Source: Misgurnus anguillicaudatus
Taxonomy: Eukaryota > Chordata > Actinopteri > Cypriniformes > Cobitidae
Assembly (NCBI RefSeq): GCF_027580225.2
Contig: NC_073354.2
Span: forward strand, 4,874,001 to 4,938,000
Reading direction: 5' to 3'
Length of the DNA: 64,000 bases
The notes beneath the pieces were generated by a model. That model did no database searches and had not been told where the DNA came from. It saw only the letters and a list, made by a program, of their open reading frames with translations. The position numbers and the translations under genes were made by a program. Positions within the stretch are counted from its first letter, which is position 1. Every line of letters begins with the position of its first letter. This document shows positions 33,880 to 46,620 of the stretch, piece by piece.

Positions 33880-34416
33880 CACTGCAAAAAGACTTTCTTG
33901 CACTGAAAAATTTCAATTTACTAATTTTTTTTTAAGGTAAGTGGTCACAATCAATTTATTTAAGCTACATTTAAACAAAAGTTTTTTGTTTTGTTTGTAT
34001 TTCAATTTTTTTTAATTGTAGCTTTAAAAAATGTATTGCAACCACTTACCTTAAAAAATGTAGTAAATTGAATGAATAATTTTTTTCAGTGTACTTAGTA
34101 TTTTTGTCTGATTTTCAGAAAAAATATCTAAAAATTCTTAAATCAACATGCATTTTCTTGATGAGCAAAATGACCTAAGAAATTAAGTCTACTTTTTAGA
34201 CAAAAATATACAATTTAAGTGAAAAGAGAAATATCTGCCAATGGGGTAAGAAAATTTTTCGCAATTTGAAATTAAAAATTTGTTTAATCTAAAAACTAGA
34301 GTTATTTTCTTAAGTCATTTTGCTCATCAAGAAAATGCATCTTAATTTAAGATTTTTTGTATATTTGTACCGAAAACAAGACAAAAATACTAAGTAAGAA
34401 AGTCATTTTTGCAGTG
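33880..34416. mobile_element. MITE with CACTGCAAAAAGACTTTC ends, interrupted
   Basis: CACTGCAAAAAGACTTTC at the left is mirrored by GAAAGTCATTTTTGCAGTG at the right. The inner palindromic arms ATGCATTTTCTTGATGAGCA and their complement are also present. A different MITE (33901-34091) has inserted just inside the left end. Confidence 0.85.
33901..34091. mobile_element. Palindromic MITE, CACTGAAAAA ends (copy 2)
   Basis: Same family as 19600-19802. Both arms carry AAGGTAAGTGG(T)NNCAATCA. It splits the CTTTCTTACTTAGTATT junction of the outer MITE, so it is the younger of the two. Confidence 0.85.
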
Positions 34417-34434
34417 AACGCAATGCTCTACGAC

Positions 34435-34510
34435 TAGAGGTGTAACGGTACACGTATTCGTACCAAACCATTTTGGTACAGGACTTCCGATTTGGTGCAC
34501 ATGTGTAATG
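34435..34510. mobile_element. hAT terminus fragment
   Basis: TAGAGGTGTAACGGTACACG followed by a GTACCAAACCATTTTGGTAC palindrome is a typical fish hAT end. No opposite end was found, so it is a solo fragment. Confidence 0.5.
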
Positions 34511-36506
34511 AATAAAATGCAATCATACAGATGCGAAATTGTGTACTGTAACCAAAGATTTCATTGAGATTAATGCATAGATAACACACCTGCATCTAAT
34601 GGATAGTGGGGTGACGGTGATATACGTAAACCTACCAACATCCTTCATGCTTTTTGCAGGAAAAGTCAATTTTAGTCGCATAACATTGGTTAATGTAAAT
34701 AATTATATAGCGAGACATGCCTGTAGTACAATTTCCCATTTGATACATCACTAATTGTGGGTGGGACACATCAGTTTGTTCCCAGAGGGGTCTCAAAAAT
34801 GTATTAGGATGCCACTGGTACAGAATAACTGTGAAGAAACAAAGGAAGCAGAGACCCCACTGGTAAGATGTATCGATAGACTCTAAATTAGAAAGGTTCG
34901 CGACTGGATGCTTCCTACAAATCCATCACACCGGAGAAAAAGAGATACAGAGAGATAGAGGTAGATTGATAGAGAGAGAGAGAGAGAGAGAGCAGAACAA
35001 GAAGCCTGGTGTTTTTTAATTAGGTTGTGTGATTAATGTGATGTGTTGTTTTTTAAGGCGCAAAATCACACAAAAGGGAAGTGATCACAAATCCCACTTA
35101 TACCACTGAAATTAATCACAGCCTTCAATAAACACAGCTGCTCAACATTTTGGGGATCACCGCTGTGCACTATTAAATACTCTTACAAAACCAAAACATG
35201 CATTGTTAGACATAAAGACATTATTAAGAGAAAGAAGTACATGTAGATGATCCTGTTTGTTGCAGTATTGTGATAATCCCCCTAATAATTCCTGCATGAC
35301 TGAATGGAAAGTATACGGTACAGAGCATAAACGGTGCAAAGGTCATGGGTCCCAGTTGAATGCACTGTGGATCACTTGAATAAAGCGTCTGCCAAATGCG
35401 CAAATGTTAACAAAGTAGATGCTAAAGATGCACTTTAGGGTTTGTATTTCTTTGGATGTAGCGACTATAAACAGATGTGAAGAGAATCATAATCAAAACA
35501 ACTTCCCACAACATCTTGATCATTTTGTCATCTGAAATGTCTTCACCGTGTAATTCCAGATGTTTTTGATTTCTGAAGGCTGTGTTAATGTTGATCGTGC
35601 ATGCACTGCTCTTCTATCTACAAACATATGATATGATACATTGGGGTGTAATTCATTTGATGATGCGTTGAGGTGTTAGCTCACACTTTTAAGGTGTTTT
35701 ATGTACTTCATCAAGCATGGAACAAAGAGGAATTGAGATTTATGTTTGCGTCAGTCAGCCAACCAAAAATGTGCTGCTTTAGCATTGTGAACAATTAAGT
35801 TAAACTACATTATAAACCAATATAACATCAGTCCTACTTTTCAGTCACATACAGTGCTTAATAAGTTGGGGAAAACGGAATAATACGAAGTATGGAAGAA
35901 TACGAAGCTTGCATAAGCCCTATTCGGATGGTAATTGTTTCTCATTACGATGTCTGTAAAAATATTTGCATGTCTCCTCCACGATAAAACTTCGGCTGAA
36001 GATAAATTTGCGGTGGATGTGTACATTTATAATTCTAAACACCTGGAAAAGCACTGCTCATGTGGTTAATTACATGATCATTTACATGACCAGGATTTTG
36101 GTTTATATGTATGCATTTGAAATAGGTATAATTGAATACGTTTGTATTTAGCACTTGTTGATGCTATGATAATAGACATTTTGTGATTTTCTTTTCTTTA
36201 TTCATATCAGCTCTGATGCACTCGCTGTAGCATGTAAACGCACCCCTAACTGATACCAAACACTACTATTTTTGTGTTCACATAGGACTTTGAGCATGCA
36301 AATATTTTTCGGACGTTGCTGCTGCGAATATGCGTAATGTGTAGTATTGCTTTTAAGTAAAGAAAGGTCACGCCGTGACGTACCAATTTTTTACTGGTCA
36401 CGTCTTTGCGTGATACAAATTTGCACATCAAAGTTCACTATACTTGAACTGTGGTGTGCAGCGAAGTGGGAAATATCTTACAATGGGTGGTGGTTGAATA
36501 AATGTG
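34511..36506. other. Non-coding intronic sequence
   Basis: Includes a (GA)n tract at 34971-34992. Otherwise no element or exon is recognised; small ORFs are dispersed and unsupported. Confidence 0.4.
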
Positions 36507-36640
36507 TTAACTTTCCCCTTCGGGTAAACTCGTCAATTAACAGAAAACGCTTTCTTAATTTTTTACAGCAATTAATATTTATGCTATTATCCACCAGGTG
36601 GCGCACTTACCCAACTTATAAAACACTAATGCATCCAGCA
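36507..36640. mobile_element. TTAA-type MITE fragment with CTCF-like site
   Basis: Starts TTAACTTTCCCC and carries TATGCTATTATCCACCAGGT followed by GGCGCACTTACCCAACTTAT, matching the core of the TTAA MITE at 38048-38546. CCACCAGGTGGCGC at 36591-36604 fits the CTCF core consensus. Confidence 0.65.
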
Positions 36641-37535
36641 GGGCTCAAAGGACTGCTCGGTGGCCCGGGCCAGCGTAATGTGGGTTTCACATTTAGTAGG
36701 ACGCAGTGTGCGCTTGCCAGACCAAAGTAGGAGTTTTCAAAACGTTTAGTTGGAGTTTTAAACGTCTAGTCCTTTGATTGTTTTACCACCATTACTAAAA
36801 ATTACTACAGTATTTATATTCAGGTTAATTAGCGGATGAGGAATACAGACGCTGATGTTGCCCGTCTCCGTTTCACGAAACTTAAGCTGCCTACCTACAA
36901 CAAGCTACCTGACTTAAAACACACCTGACATGCCAACTTGAATTGTGTTTCCATGACACAGCTTTCCCTCCGATGTCTCTGTAGGAGCGTAAACTTGTAT
37001 TATAAAGCTCCAGGAATGCAAGCTTTTTGTCCATTGCCGCGTTTCTATTAGCCATGCGGGTAATCGTCACACGCTTTTCTCGACACACCAACAAACCGTC
37101 CTTGCGCGGCGCAAGCCATTGAAATGAATGGGTTTCATAGAGCAGCACGGCACACACTGCATCCTATGTGAAAGCCCCATAAGAGATGCCCGGGTCTAGT
37201 AAACAGTATTGTCACTTGCTTGATCGGGTGAGTGCTTCACTCTCAGTCACTAAAATAAATGTTCTGCCTGTGACCATTTGTCTGTATGTATTCTTATGCA
37301 ATGTTACATCGAGACACATTTTAAGCATCGTGAACGTTAACTTTTCAGCAATGACGTTTCAGCTTCCTTACGTGTGTTCCATGTTATGTCAGCTGGTAGA
37401 GCAAAGAGACCTAACATGAGGCCTAACAAAAACCTAATTATTTAACATCTTGGACCCAAACATTTACTTGGATAAAACATGACGAAAGAAACAATGCGAT
37501 GTTTTGCACAGTTTGCCGTCAGTTTCCAAGTAAAG
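36641..37535. other. Non-coding intronic sequence
   Basis: No exon or defined repeat; CpG-containing patches at 36650-36720 and 37020-37110. Confidence 0.4.
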
Positions 37536-37836
37536 CAGGGCTCCAGACTAATTTTTTTCACTAGGAGCACAGTGGCCCCCAACTCAAAATTTTTTCGGGG
37601 CGCAACCGAAAAATTTAGGGGCACACACCGTAAATCAACATGGTAACCAAATAATGACATTACTATAAATTTCCACTGCATTACTATTAAATACTTTTAA
37701 GTACAATGTCATGTTTCAAATTCAGTGTCACATCACAAAAAAAGGTCAAATTTACTGGTCGCACATGTGCTACTGGATGTTAAATTCAGTGGCACACTCT
37801 CAAATTTTGGTGGCAAAATGGTAGTCTGGAGCCTTG
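37536..37836. mobile_element. MITE, CAGGGCTCCAGACTA ends
   Basis: CAGGGCTCCAGACTAA is mirrored by TAGTCTGGAGCCTTG. A left-end fragment of the same family lies at 52076-52148. Probably hAT-related; no 8-bp duplication is seen here. Confidence 0.7.
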
Positions 37837-38047
37837 GGAGCCTTTTCCGTTGGAACAAGCAGCTATCATTAACAAAACTCCAAAACTCATGAGAAAAGCC
37901 GGCAGCATATAGCGTGCATGGTTTCTAAAAGTGTTGCCGATAATACCTCATCTGGTCCACTGAACTTGATGGCGAAACGTATGAATGACGAGAATTTGAA
38001 GTGCATCGAGAGACATATCAAGACAGCATATTATTAACACTGTTTTA

Positions 38048-38546
38048 TTAACTCTTTCCCCGCCATTGACGAGTTATGTCGTCAATTAAGAGAAACCGCC
38101 AATGACGAGTTCTTCCGGCAATACGTATTTCCGCTATTATCCACCGGGTGGCGCTCTTACACAACTTATAAAACCTGGAAGCAACCTCTAAGGCCAAAAC
38201 AGTTTAAACTCCATGTATGTTTTGATCATCGCTCTCAATCTGATTGCTAACAAACATCCTTCACAAAAATGCAATTATGTCAGCTTTTTGCTCAAAATTT
38301 TTTTTTTTGAAGAAACCTACTCATATTTGACAGGTAATAAAAAGAAAACAAATGAGGATAGGATAAAGCGTTTTGTTTTTAAAGCAGAGAGTCTGTTCTT
38401 TTATTTGCTATATTGTATATTTATATATGCTTATATATTTAAAGAAGAGATTTTTCTGGAAGGCATAAACTTTGTAAAAATTATAAAAAAGCTGGTACTG
38501 GCTGGCAAATTAAAAAAAATAAAAACGCTAGTGGGGAAAGAGTTAA
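38048..38546. mobile_element. piggyBac-type MITE flanked by TTAA
   Basis: The left end TTAACTCTTTCCCCGCCA mirrors the right end GGGGAAAGAGTTAA, with TTAA at both borders. CCACCGGGTGGCGC lies at 38141-38154. A 119-codon frame (38213-38572) crosses the right border and is Lys/Ile/Phe-rich from AT bias, so it is not called as a gene. Confidence 0.85.
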
Positions 38547-39755
38547 TCATTGTATTTAAATCAATACACTAATCAAGACAGACAGCTTAGCTTAGTTTTA
38601 TTAAATTTTTATTGAATGTTCATGTTTCTGTATTTTAGTTGCACTAACAAGACTGCAGGCTTGATTCCCAGAAATCCCAGAAAATATTCTACTTTGAATG
38701 CACTGCATGTCACTTTGGATTAAAGTGTCCGCCAGAAGCATAAATGTCAATTTATTGAGTTCAGAGGTGAAAGCAATGAGGTTACCGGCTGTGTCTCTGT
38801 ATCGACAGCAGGTCACTGTTGTCCTTTGCGGTCTGCATAGTAAAGCATATAGGGCTCCTATCCAAGCTCCAGCATTTTTGGTGCAGGAAGTGAGAAGCTT
38901 GATGACAATATAACACAGTATAGTGACTTTGCGAACTGTACGCTGAAGGATAGATTGTGTTTCTAGCGTGAGATCTTTGTCCACCTAGAGTCTTCACTGT
39001 GGGAGAGTTGAGGAAAGAGGAAGAATTATTAAGAAAGCGCAGGAAAGTGATTGGAGGACAGAAAGAAAGATGAGTGTAGAGTGTTGTGAAATGTCAGTGA
39101 AGAGCCCACCAGCTGCGAGCGAGAGCTTGTTTAACTGCAGTCTGTCTGCTAACAGGAGAATCTGTCCTCCGTACTCCCTAATGAGAGTCTGTCCGATCCT
39201 GAGAGCCAGAGCCTCACGAAGAACACTCATTTCTACATAAAGACAATAAAAATTCTTTATAACTATTTTATTCACATGAATATGTGACAAACTGTCAAAC
39301 TGAAATTGAACTGGAATGAATACTAAGCCTTAGTGGGACTATGATGTATTTAATTTTGATTAATACGATAATAAAAAGATACAATCCCGCACACTATCAA
39401 CACTTGCTAAATATTTATAGTTATTAACACAAGCAACGCTTTTCATACTTTTGATTCGAATCATTTTTTTACGCACCTAACGTTTTTTTTCAGGTGTGCT
39501 GAGTTAGTGTTGATTGGTTAATACAAATATACATAGACTTATTAAACATACTTGCTATACCGATAACATAAACTATAGTGCCGGCTTTCCACTGTACACG
39601 ATTAACCGGTACTGTACACGTCGTTCTTTTTTTACAATATACGTTATAGTTATTAAAGTTTTGTCATATATGCATAGGCCTAACTGTTTATGTCATTTAA
39701 CATGTAAATTAGGCTTTTCTTGATGCATTTACATTCCCTTATGACTGCTACTGCT
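38547..39755. other. Non-coding intronic sequence
   Basis: No recognised element. The region 38760-39200 looks unique and is compatible with conserved non-coding DNA, but this cannot be tested here. Confidence 0.35.
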
Positions 39756-39758
39756 ATA

Positions 39759-39978
39759 GGGGCGGTTCACATTCCGCGTTTAAATCTGTGCGGGAAAACG
39801 CGACCGTCTGGTGGTTCTTGTCACATGACCTGCGGTGCCCTTGCGGCATTTTAGAAAGTTGAAATATTTTTAACTCAATGTGGCTTCGCGTCGCTTTCAT
39901 TATGAGTGCGCTTACCGTGCGCCTACATTTGAAGCAAAAAGCTTGAGCGCGCCAAAGACGCGAAATGTGAATCGCCCC
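39759..39978. mobile_element. MITE, GGGGCGGTTCACATT ends
   Basis: GGGGCGGTTCACATTCCGCG is mirrored by ACGCGAAATGTGAATCGCCCC. ATA flanks both sides, compatible with a 3-bp duplication of PIF/Harbinger type. Confidence 0.75.
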
Positions 39979-40108
39979 ATACTCTGTGTTTTGCGTACCT
40001 CTAAATAGTGAATCTTGTTTGTGTAATCTATTATCTATTGGTGTAGTCAATGTAGTAGTAAAAACTTTACTTGGTCGATTCCACTGCAGCTGCAACAAAA
40101 CTGGATAC

Positions 40109-40260
40109 TAGGGATGCACCGAAACGAAAATTCTTGTCCGAAACTGAAAAAGAGAAAACCAAGACCGAAACACAGAAAGAAATTATGCCAATTATTAGTA
40201 GCATTGCATTTATGGCTATGACTGTGTACTTTACTAAAATCAAGGCTTTGCAATAGCATA
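40109..40260. mobile_element. hAT left-end fragment
   Basis: TAGGGATGCACCGAAACGAA and the following GTCCGAAACTGAAAA are typical of fish hAT termini. The opposite end is missing. Confidence 0.5.
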
Positions 40261-40450
40261 AATTAACATTAAAGTTTCAAAGAATAAATCTGTTGCAAAT
40301 TATGCAAATATTTATTTATAATAATTAATTATTATATTTATATTTATTTATATTATATTTATTATAATATTTATTTTATTTACATTCCAACAATGCAAAG
40401 TATAAAATAAAATTCAAACTAAAAATTTTAACTTGACCCCACTCATGTGT

Positions 40451-40980
40451 AGGGGAGAACTGGGGCGAAAGTAACGCGGGACAAAAGTCACAAAGCGATT
40501 TTCTAATATATTTATTTCACTCTCATAAGTCCCTTGGGGTCAGTCTTAACCGCAAGCCACTTTTCTTTAGTTTAAACATGGTTCCCTTCATATCAGTGGA
40601 ATAAGATTTTGTGACTTTTCTATATTATCATTCATTTATTTATTTATATAAAAAACTGGGCTTAATTCAGTCATTTTAAAGATGTGTAAAAAAAATTACC
40701 CTTGGGGGTAAAAATGAACCCCCAAAAATCATGTCCAAAATGCCCGTTTAGGATGAGCGCAGACAGCGAGCGCTTTCAGTTAAAATAGATCTGATGAATA
40801 CAGTCTGAGACAATAGTGTGTAGTGGACAGAGTACAACTCGCTGATGGTAGAAACTATGGTAATGCAGGACTGCAAGTGGACGGGGCTTGATCAATGTGA
40901 CCTCACATTGATAAGAGAATAAAAATGGCTTGTCTAATGAGACTACTTTGGTTTAATGGGGATTAAATACAAGGAGCAGG
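40451..40980. repeat. Pogo-like end fragment and dispersed repeat
   Basis: AGGGGAGAACTGGGGCGAAA at 40451 resembles the end of the pogo-like element at 62932. From 40740 to 40980 a dispersed repeat (GATCTGATGAATACAGTCTG ... GGCTTGTCTAATGAGACTAC) matches a related copy at about 58800-59010. Confidence 0.5.
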
Positions 40981-42861
40981 TGGATTTTTTTCATTGTAGG
41001 GTGATTGTGTTTACACACTGCCAACACACATTATATCCAAACACCTTGTAAAAGTGGATTTTGCATAATAGGTGCCCTATTTAAATTAAAAAAGATTTGA
41101 TTGGCTGTCAATAGTTTATTGTTTATCATTTGAAAAAACCTTGCTCCGAAAGTGATCCCAACAATGTAATTCCTTGTATCTTTATTGTTATAGTTGTTGT
41201 GTGATCTCTGACTTTTAAAACTGTAGTTATCGTTTTGGCAAACTGTGAATGGCACATTAAAGAAATAGTTCACAGAAAAATTATCCCATAATCCAGATTG
41301 TTGGTTCTCACATATCCCGCAGACTCACAAGGACCAATAATTGTTTCATGTACCAACGTGGAACCGCATGCCGCAGTATTTGATCTACTGTAGTTGTGTT
41401 TACAGTACATTCAAACTTGACATATCGATCAGTAAAGAAGGTACGAGAGGCTGATTTATTGTATGAGGCACAACGCAAAGTGAAGTCAGCTCAACTATTG
41501 ACCAATCAGAATCAAAGACTGTAACTAACGGTTTTGTAAATGTAAATAAGCATATATTGTTACACAGTAATATTTTGTGAAGGCAGTACATGAACATTAT
41601 TATGCATGCTGTTGTTGCACATGCAGATTTTTTGTGCATTATTTTTATTGTTAAAGTAGATTTAGTTTAATTATTATTTTTTGGTATTTGCCGTGTAATA
41701 CATTTTCATTTTACTGTGAGATGGACACATGATGACACATTTACCTGAACCTGAGCTTTCAGTTTATAAGACGACAACAGATTAAAAGCAGATCATTTTA
41801 TTAAGTGGAGTGCTTTGCAAACACATTTTTTTTTGCTTCTCTGTGTGTTGATGCGTGTGACGGACACACACTGGCACTTTATAATTCTGAGGTCCTTTGT
41901 CTTTCTCGTGGTGGTGGATCATTATTGTCACAAGTTTGAGTTTGCAAGTTTATTTTCTGCATGTTTTTATAATGCAGAGGTCAAGATTTTTCAATCACTA
42001 CTGCTGCTTCCTTAGTGGACGCTTGCCTTATCCTTAGATAGTATTTTGTTTGGCTAAAAATGCATGGCACACAGGACCTTCAATAAGCCTAGGGCGGCGG
42101 TGGTGCCCTCCTTAAAAAAAAAAACATTGGTTGTAACGTTTTGTGTCCTGTGCTGGCAAAATAAGTCGGAATGCACACGGTCTTATTTTAAGCTAGAGGC
42201 AAAAGAAAGTATAAATGTCGATTTTGTTTGAAATCGAATTTTTCATAAAAATAAGTACATAAAGCCCTCATCTAGTGATCACGATGCTCTAAAATGATCT
42301 TTATTTGTATGTTGTCTGAGAGGTGTGCCATCCTAAATGCTTAACTAATACAAAGATGTGTCTCCATTCACTTGCGCATGACATTTTGGTTTCAGGTTTA
42401 AACATGCAGGGATTAGAAAAAAGACTGCAGGACTTGCTTGATGTTGAAAAATAGCTATCAAGAGAGATAAAATTCAGGACCTGATTGATGTTTAAAGAGT
42501 TATTAAGAGCAAAAAGACATAAAAACGATCTTCCTCGCTCTGACTGACAGACTGAAGCATGCGCGAGTGCGCATTCCCACTCCCCAATATATACACAATC
42601 ATCTACACAAAATTATAGTTTTAAAAAGATCTATTTTGAGAAGAATTCACACATATATAATCTGTTATGTTTTAAGTGATGTGTAACATTATATAAGATC
42701 TGCTTTATAGTAGAAGCTGTCTGTGTCAATGTCAATCTAACAGTAAAAGAAAGAAAAAAGTAGTAGTTTCCTTTAGATATTGTTTTGTCTGTTAATCTAT
42801 TAGTTTTACCACTGATTTAGGTATGGAGACAGTGATTTGGCTTATGAACCCTAAAAAAACT
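40981..42861. other. Non-coding intronic sequence
   Basis: No exon or clear transposon boundary was found. Confidence 0.35.
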
Positions 42862-43251
42862 TTAAAGTCGCCATGAAACGAAAGTAACAATTGCCTTATT
42901 TTCCCTGTGGTGACGTATATCCGAATGAAACGGCTTTTGACATGAAATAATGCTCCCTGGATTTGAATTTGTCCATCGAGATCTGATTGGATCGTTTGAA
43001 GTTTGGTCGTATTGCTAATTGCTAATCGCTGCGATCTTCTCCCAGACCCCGCCCACCTGCCATACTTTTGACCGGAAGTGAAGAGAGATTGTTTTGAGCA
43101 GGGGAGGAGATTTGCATTTTTGATTAAAGATTATGAGCACACACGAATTTTTTTAAAATAATGAAGCTCACAGATGAGTCATTTGTTAATAATACCACAA
43201 TATTAAAGAACATATATATAGTTTTTCATTTCAATTTCGTTGCGACTTTAA
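42862..43251. mobile_element. TTAA-flanked MITE, AGTCGC ends
   Basis: TTAAAGTCGC at the left is mirrored by GCGACTTTAA at the right, and both CATGAAACGAAA and its inverted TTTCATTTCAATTTCG follow. TTAA borders suggest piggyBac or Kolobok mobilisation. Confidence 0.75.
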
Positions 43252-43528
43252 CTCGTTTTTCCCAAAACTGACTTTGTTGACGTGTCATTTTTTTCAATTT
43301 AATTTTTATTTGTGGCAGCAATAAATATATTTTTGTATGCATATCATGTGTAGTGATTTCTTATTTCTCCGTAATGTCTAATTTCTCCGTCATTTCTTGT
43401 TTGCGTTTATTATTTTGTTGCACTCCGCGGCTGCTTTTTTATAGTTTATAGTTTTTTATAGTTTTATTACTTTTGTAATGCAGTTCAGCACTGTTTCACT
43501 TTTTTTATTCAGTATCCATTTTAAAAAC

Positions 43529-43611
43529 TATAGGTCGATTAATCGGTTATGGGCAAGCAGGGACCAGCTTAGTTATCTGTATCGGTATAATCCACTATCG
43601 ATCGACCTCTA
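43529..43611. mobile_element. Very short MITE, TAGGTCGAT ends
   Basis: TATAGGTCGATTAATCGG is mirrored by ATCGATCGACCTCTA over an 83-bp span; probably a hAT end pair. Confidence 0.45.
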
Positions 43612-43943
43612 CTTGTGATAAAACATCATTTGGTGGACTTGCAGCAGATCCCTGGTTGAAGACCCATGGCATAGGGTACACGACTAGTACCCTCGATACA
43701 GAAGTAACCCCACCTGAATCTTCTGTTCTATGCAGTTTTATACAACATTACAGTAAAGTTCATGGGATATAAGAATTATGTGTAAGATAGCAGCCTTATT
43801 TTATTGTATTTTTTACCATCTCTGTGAGTCCTTTCACAAGAGAATATGATGAGAACATTGTTAAGATCTCTTGCTCTCAGGAAAATCCTCTGAGATGCTA
43901 AAATTTCTATAGTGTTGTATAGTTATTATAGTAGTGTATTAAT

Positions 43944-43995
<52 letters not shown>
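43944..43995. repeat. (TTTC)13 microsatellite
   Basis: Uninterrupted tetranucleotide run; the Phe/Leu/Ser-rich ORF over it is an artefact. Confidence 0.95.
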
Positions 43996-44166
43996 GTCTT
44001 TATAGGCCCCCTAATCCTGAACTTTTGGTTAGAAAGTAGCTGTACATTATTTCAACCCTGTCAAGTAAATTTGAAATGTGCATATAATTTGAATATAGTA
44101 ACTTATAGTAGAATATAGTACCTAATATCAGGATTTTTATGTTTTGTTCCAAAAGTAATCGATCAT

Positions 44167-45542
44167 CAGGGCCGCCTTAACCTAATGTGAGGCCCCGGGG
44201 CTAAGAGGTTTTGTAGGCCCCCCTTCCCATCGATTTATAGTCTCTTTTTTAAGTGTAATAACTAGGTAATCTACATCACAAAATGCATTAGTTTCTTTCG
44301 AGACATACAACAGTGAGTTTTCCCTCTTTGAGCCAGAAAACACCATAATATTGTTATTAACATATCACTGAGCCCACTTGAGCATAAACACAAGACACTT
44401 TATTTAACAACCACACACAGCAACTTGTGGTGATAATAAAACCAAAATGTGTTAAAGTTTATATGTTTATAAGCTTTATGTTTATATAGTTTTTGGAATA
44501 TAATTTGCAGAAAATTGCCACTCACTAACTAAATGCTCACCACAGTTTTAAACATATAATAAGTTAAAGTTTGTTTTAAAGTGAAAATGCATTAATGATA
44601 ACAAAAGATAAGTCTTTATAGACATAATCTTGTTAAATGCATTAATGATAACAAAAGATAAGTCTTTATAGACAGAATCTTGTTTTTTAATCAGTTATTT
44701 ATTTTGTAGGCTATTGAAGATATAGTATGCATTGTATTTAGTATTTATGCATACATAAGCATGTAAACCGACCAAGTATGAATATGCACAAGACAGACAG
44801 GGAACATACCTGTATATAAGATCTTTAGATAATGAGATTATAATGGTGCTATCAGGGGATGATCATTTGAGATGGTCTTGTCGCTCTTTACTTTCTTAGA
44901 CTTGCACCTTTACCGTTGCGTCTCTTTCTCGTCTTTCTACCAACAGATGTGTGTACTGTGAGCTGACGTCGCGTCAAACTACATCGCTCCAGCTGCGCAC
45001 GCGTCACTGATATGAACGCGAGTAAACTTAAACTTTATAACAACTAACAGCATAATGTGCGGGAACTCCTTTCTTAATTTAGCGGCACAGTTTCTTGCGG
45101 GTCAGAGACTTCTGCATGCCAGAGACTCAGCCGAACGAGCACAGAGAGCGAACGAGCGCGCGCGCGCACGAAAGAGAGAGAGAGAGAGCTGCACCTCACT
45201 AGTGCTTATGAAATTTCAGAAATTACTCTTTCATTTGTTGGTGGATTATTTCCCGTTTCTCTGTCACACTCAGTCTAACGTGCAGGAATGTCAAGTTGAC
45301 AACGCGCACTACATTACGCAGAATAAAAAATATGTTAACGTGAAATAAAATGTCAGACGTAAGTTCCAACGGACCAATCAGCAGCCATGTAACGTGCAAT
45401 TAGAGTGATTGACAGAAAACCCGACAAGTTACAAAACAATATGACATTTTCAGCTCGTCATGAACGCAAACTTGGGAGGCCCTTGAACTTGGGAGGCCCC
45501 TGGGCTTCAGCCCAGGTAAGCCCGTGCATTAAGGCGGCCTTG
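44167..45542. mobile_element. Non-autonomous hAT transposon, 1,376 bp
   Basis: CAGGGCCGCCTTAA at the left and TTAAGGCGGCCTTG at the right are inverted repeats. Exact 8-bp copies of TCGATCAT flank it (44159-44166 and 45543-45550). GAGGCCCC motifs recur near both ends. No transposase frame survives; a 97-codon ORF at 45055-45348 has Arg/Glu repeats from an AG-rich tract and no known domain. Confidence 0.93.
44586..44685. repeat. 50-bp tandem duplication inside the hAT element
   Basis: AATGCATTAATGATAACAAA begins at 44586 and again at 44636. The copies differ by one visible base in the duplicated part (ACATAATC versus ACAGAATC). Confidence 0.9.
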
Positions 45543-45739
45543 TCGATCATCATGAGATTTTAACTTTGGTGAATTAAAGTGCTAGACATGACCAATATGC
45601 ATTGCAAACATAATCAAACTTACCGCTCTCTGAATCGTGCAGTGAAGAAAAGGTGTTTTTAACATGAAGGATCAAACGTTTTTAATGGGAAAAATATAAA
45701 CACAGCATAATGAGATTAGGTATTATTTTACACAAACAC

Positions 45740-45920
45740 TTAAAGGGATAGTTCACCCAAAAATGAAAAAAAAAATACTGTGAAAATGAATGAACACTTA
45801 CAAACATTCCTCAAAAATATCTTTTTTTGTGGTTATCCAAACAAAGACATTTATAAAGGTTTGTAATAACAAGAGTGAGTACATGATGAATTTTCATTTT
45901 TGTGTGAACTATCTCTTTAA
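45740..45920. mobile_element. AGTTCACCC MITE, short copy
   Basis: TTAAAGGGATAGTTCACCC at the left is mirrored by GTGTGAACTATCTCTTTAA at the right. The centre is deleted compared with 23436-23720. Confidence 0.85.
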
Positions 45921-46013
45921 GTTTAATGAATTATATAAGCAGTAAGTATCTGGGACACATACAGCATCCATTTTGGTCTTTAGACTGAACCATAAAACAA
46001 AATCTCTCTCTTA

Positions 46014-46018
<5 letters not shown>

Positions 46019-46077
<59 letters not shown>
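46019..46077. repeat. (GT)n microsatellite
   Basis: Uninterrupted run of about 29 GT units. Confidence 0.97.
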
Positions 46078-46078
<1 letters not shown>

Positions 46079-46489
46079 AATAGTAAACAAACAGACCTCG
46101 TATTTGTCCTGTAACCGCATCAGGAAGGTCAATCGTTTTCACTAGGCCTATATAGTTGATATGAACTACTGTATATGAAAAGTGACATCACCATTAATAA
46201 AACTTGACTGTGCTCAGCTCTGTCAATTTACAATCATTTCAGCCGTCCTCAAAGTGTACACATCTGCAAATGTATCTTTTCTTCACACAATCTCACAGCC
46301 ATGTATATTATTTACATGTGTATGACTGTATATATAGTAACAACCTTTATTAACCTGATTATAATGATGCTTGTTAACTGTAGTGGACATATAAAGCTGT
46401 TAAAATGCGTTTCCCATTGCTTTCATCAGTTAGACTGCAATATAGTGCATCCACACAAATAAATAAAGCTTTCATTTTATTAAAGTTAA

Positions 46490-46620
46490 AAATGCTGGGT
46501 TATTTTCAACCCACTGCTGGGTCAAATAGAGACGAGCCTAGAAAGTGTTTATATTTGACCCAACAATGGGTTAAAACAACCCAGCATGGGTTAAATTACA
46601 ACCCAGTGGGCTGGGTTTGT
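46490..46620. repeat. AACCCAGCA-type MITE
   Basis: Repeated CTGGGTTATTTTCAACCCA, TTTGACCCAACAATGGGTTA and ACAACCCAGCATGGGTTA motifs form overlapping inverted repeats. A fragment of the same type is at 61440-61475. Confidence 0.65.

Noticed and set aside
38213..38572. 119-codon Lys/Ile-rich ORF
   Set aside because: Runs across the right border of a TTAA MITE; composition follows AT bias.
45055..45348. 97-codon ORF in the hAT element
   Set aside because: Contains an Arg/Glu run from an AG microsatellite and no transposase motif.
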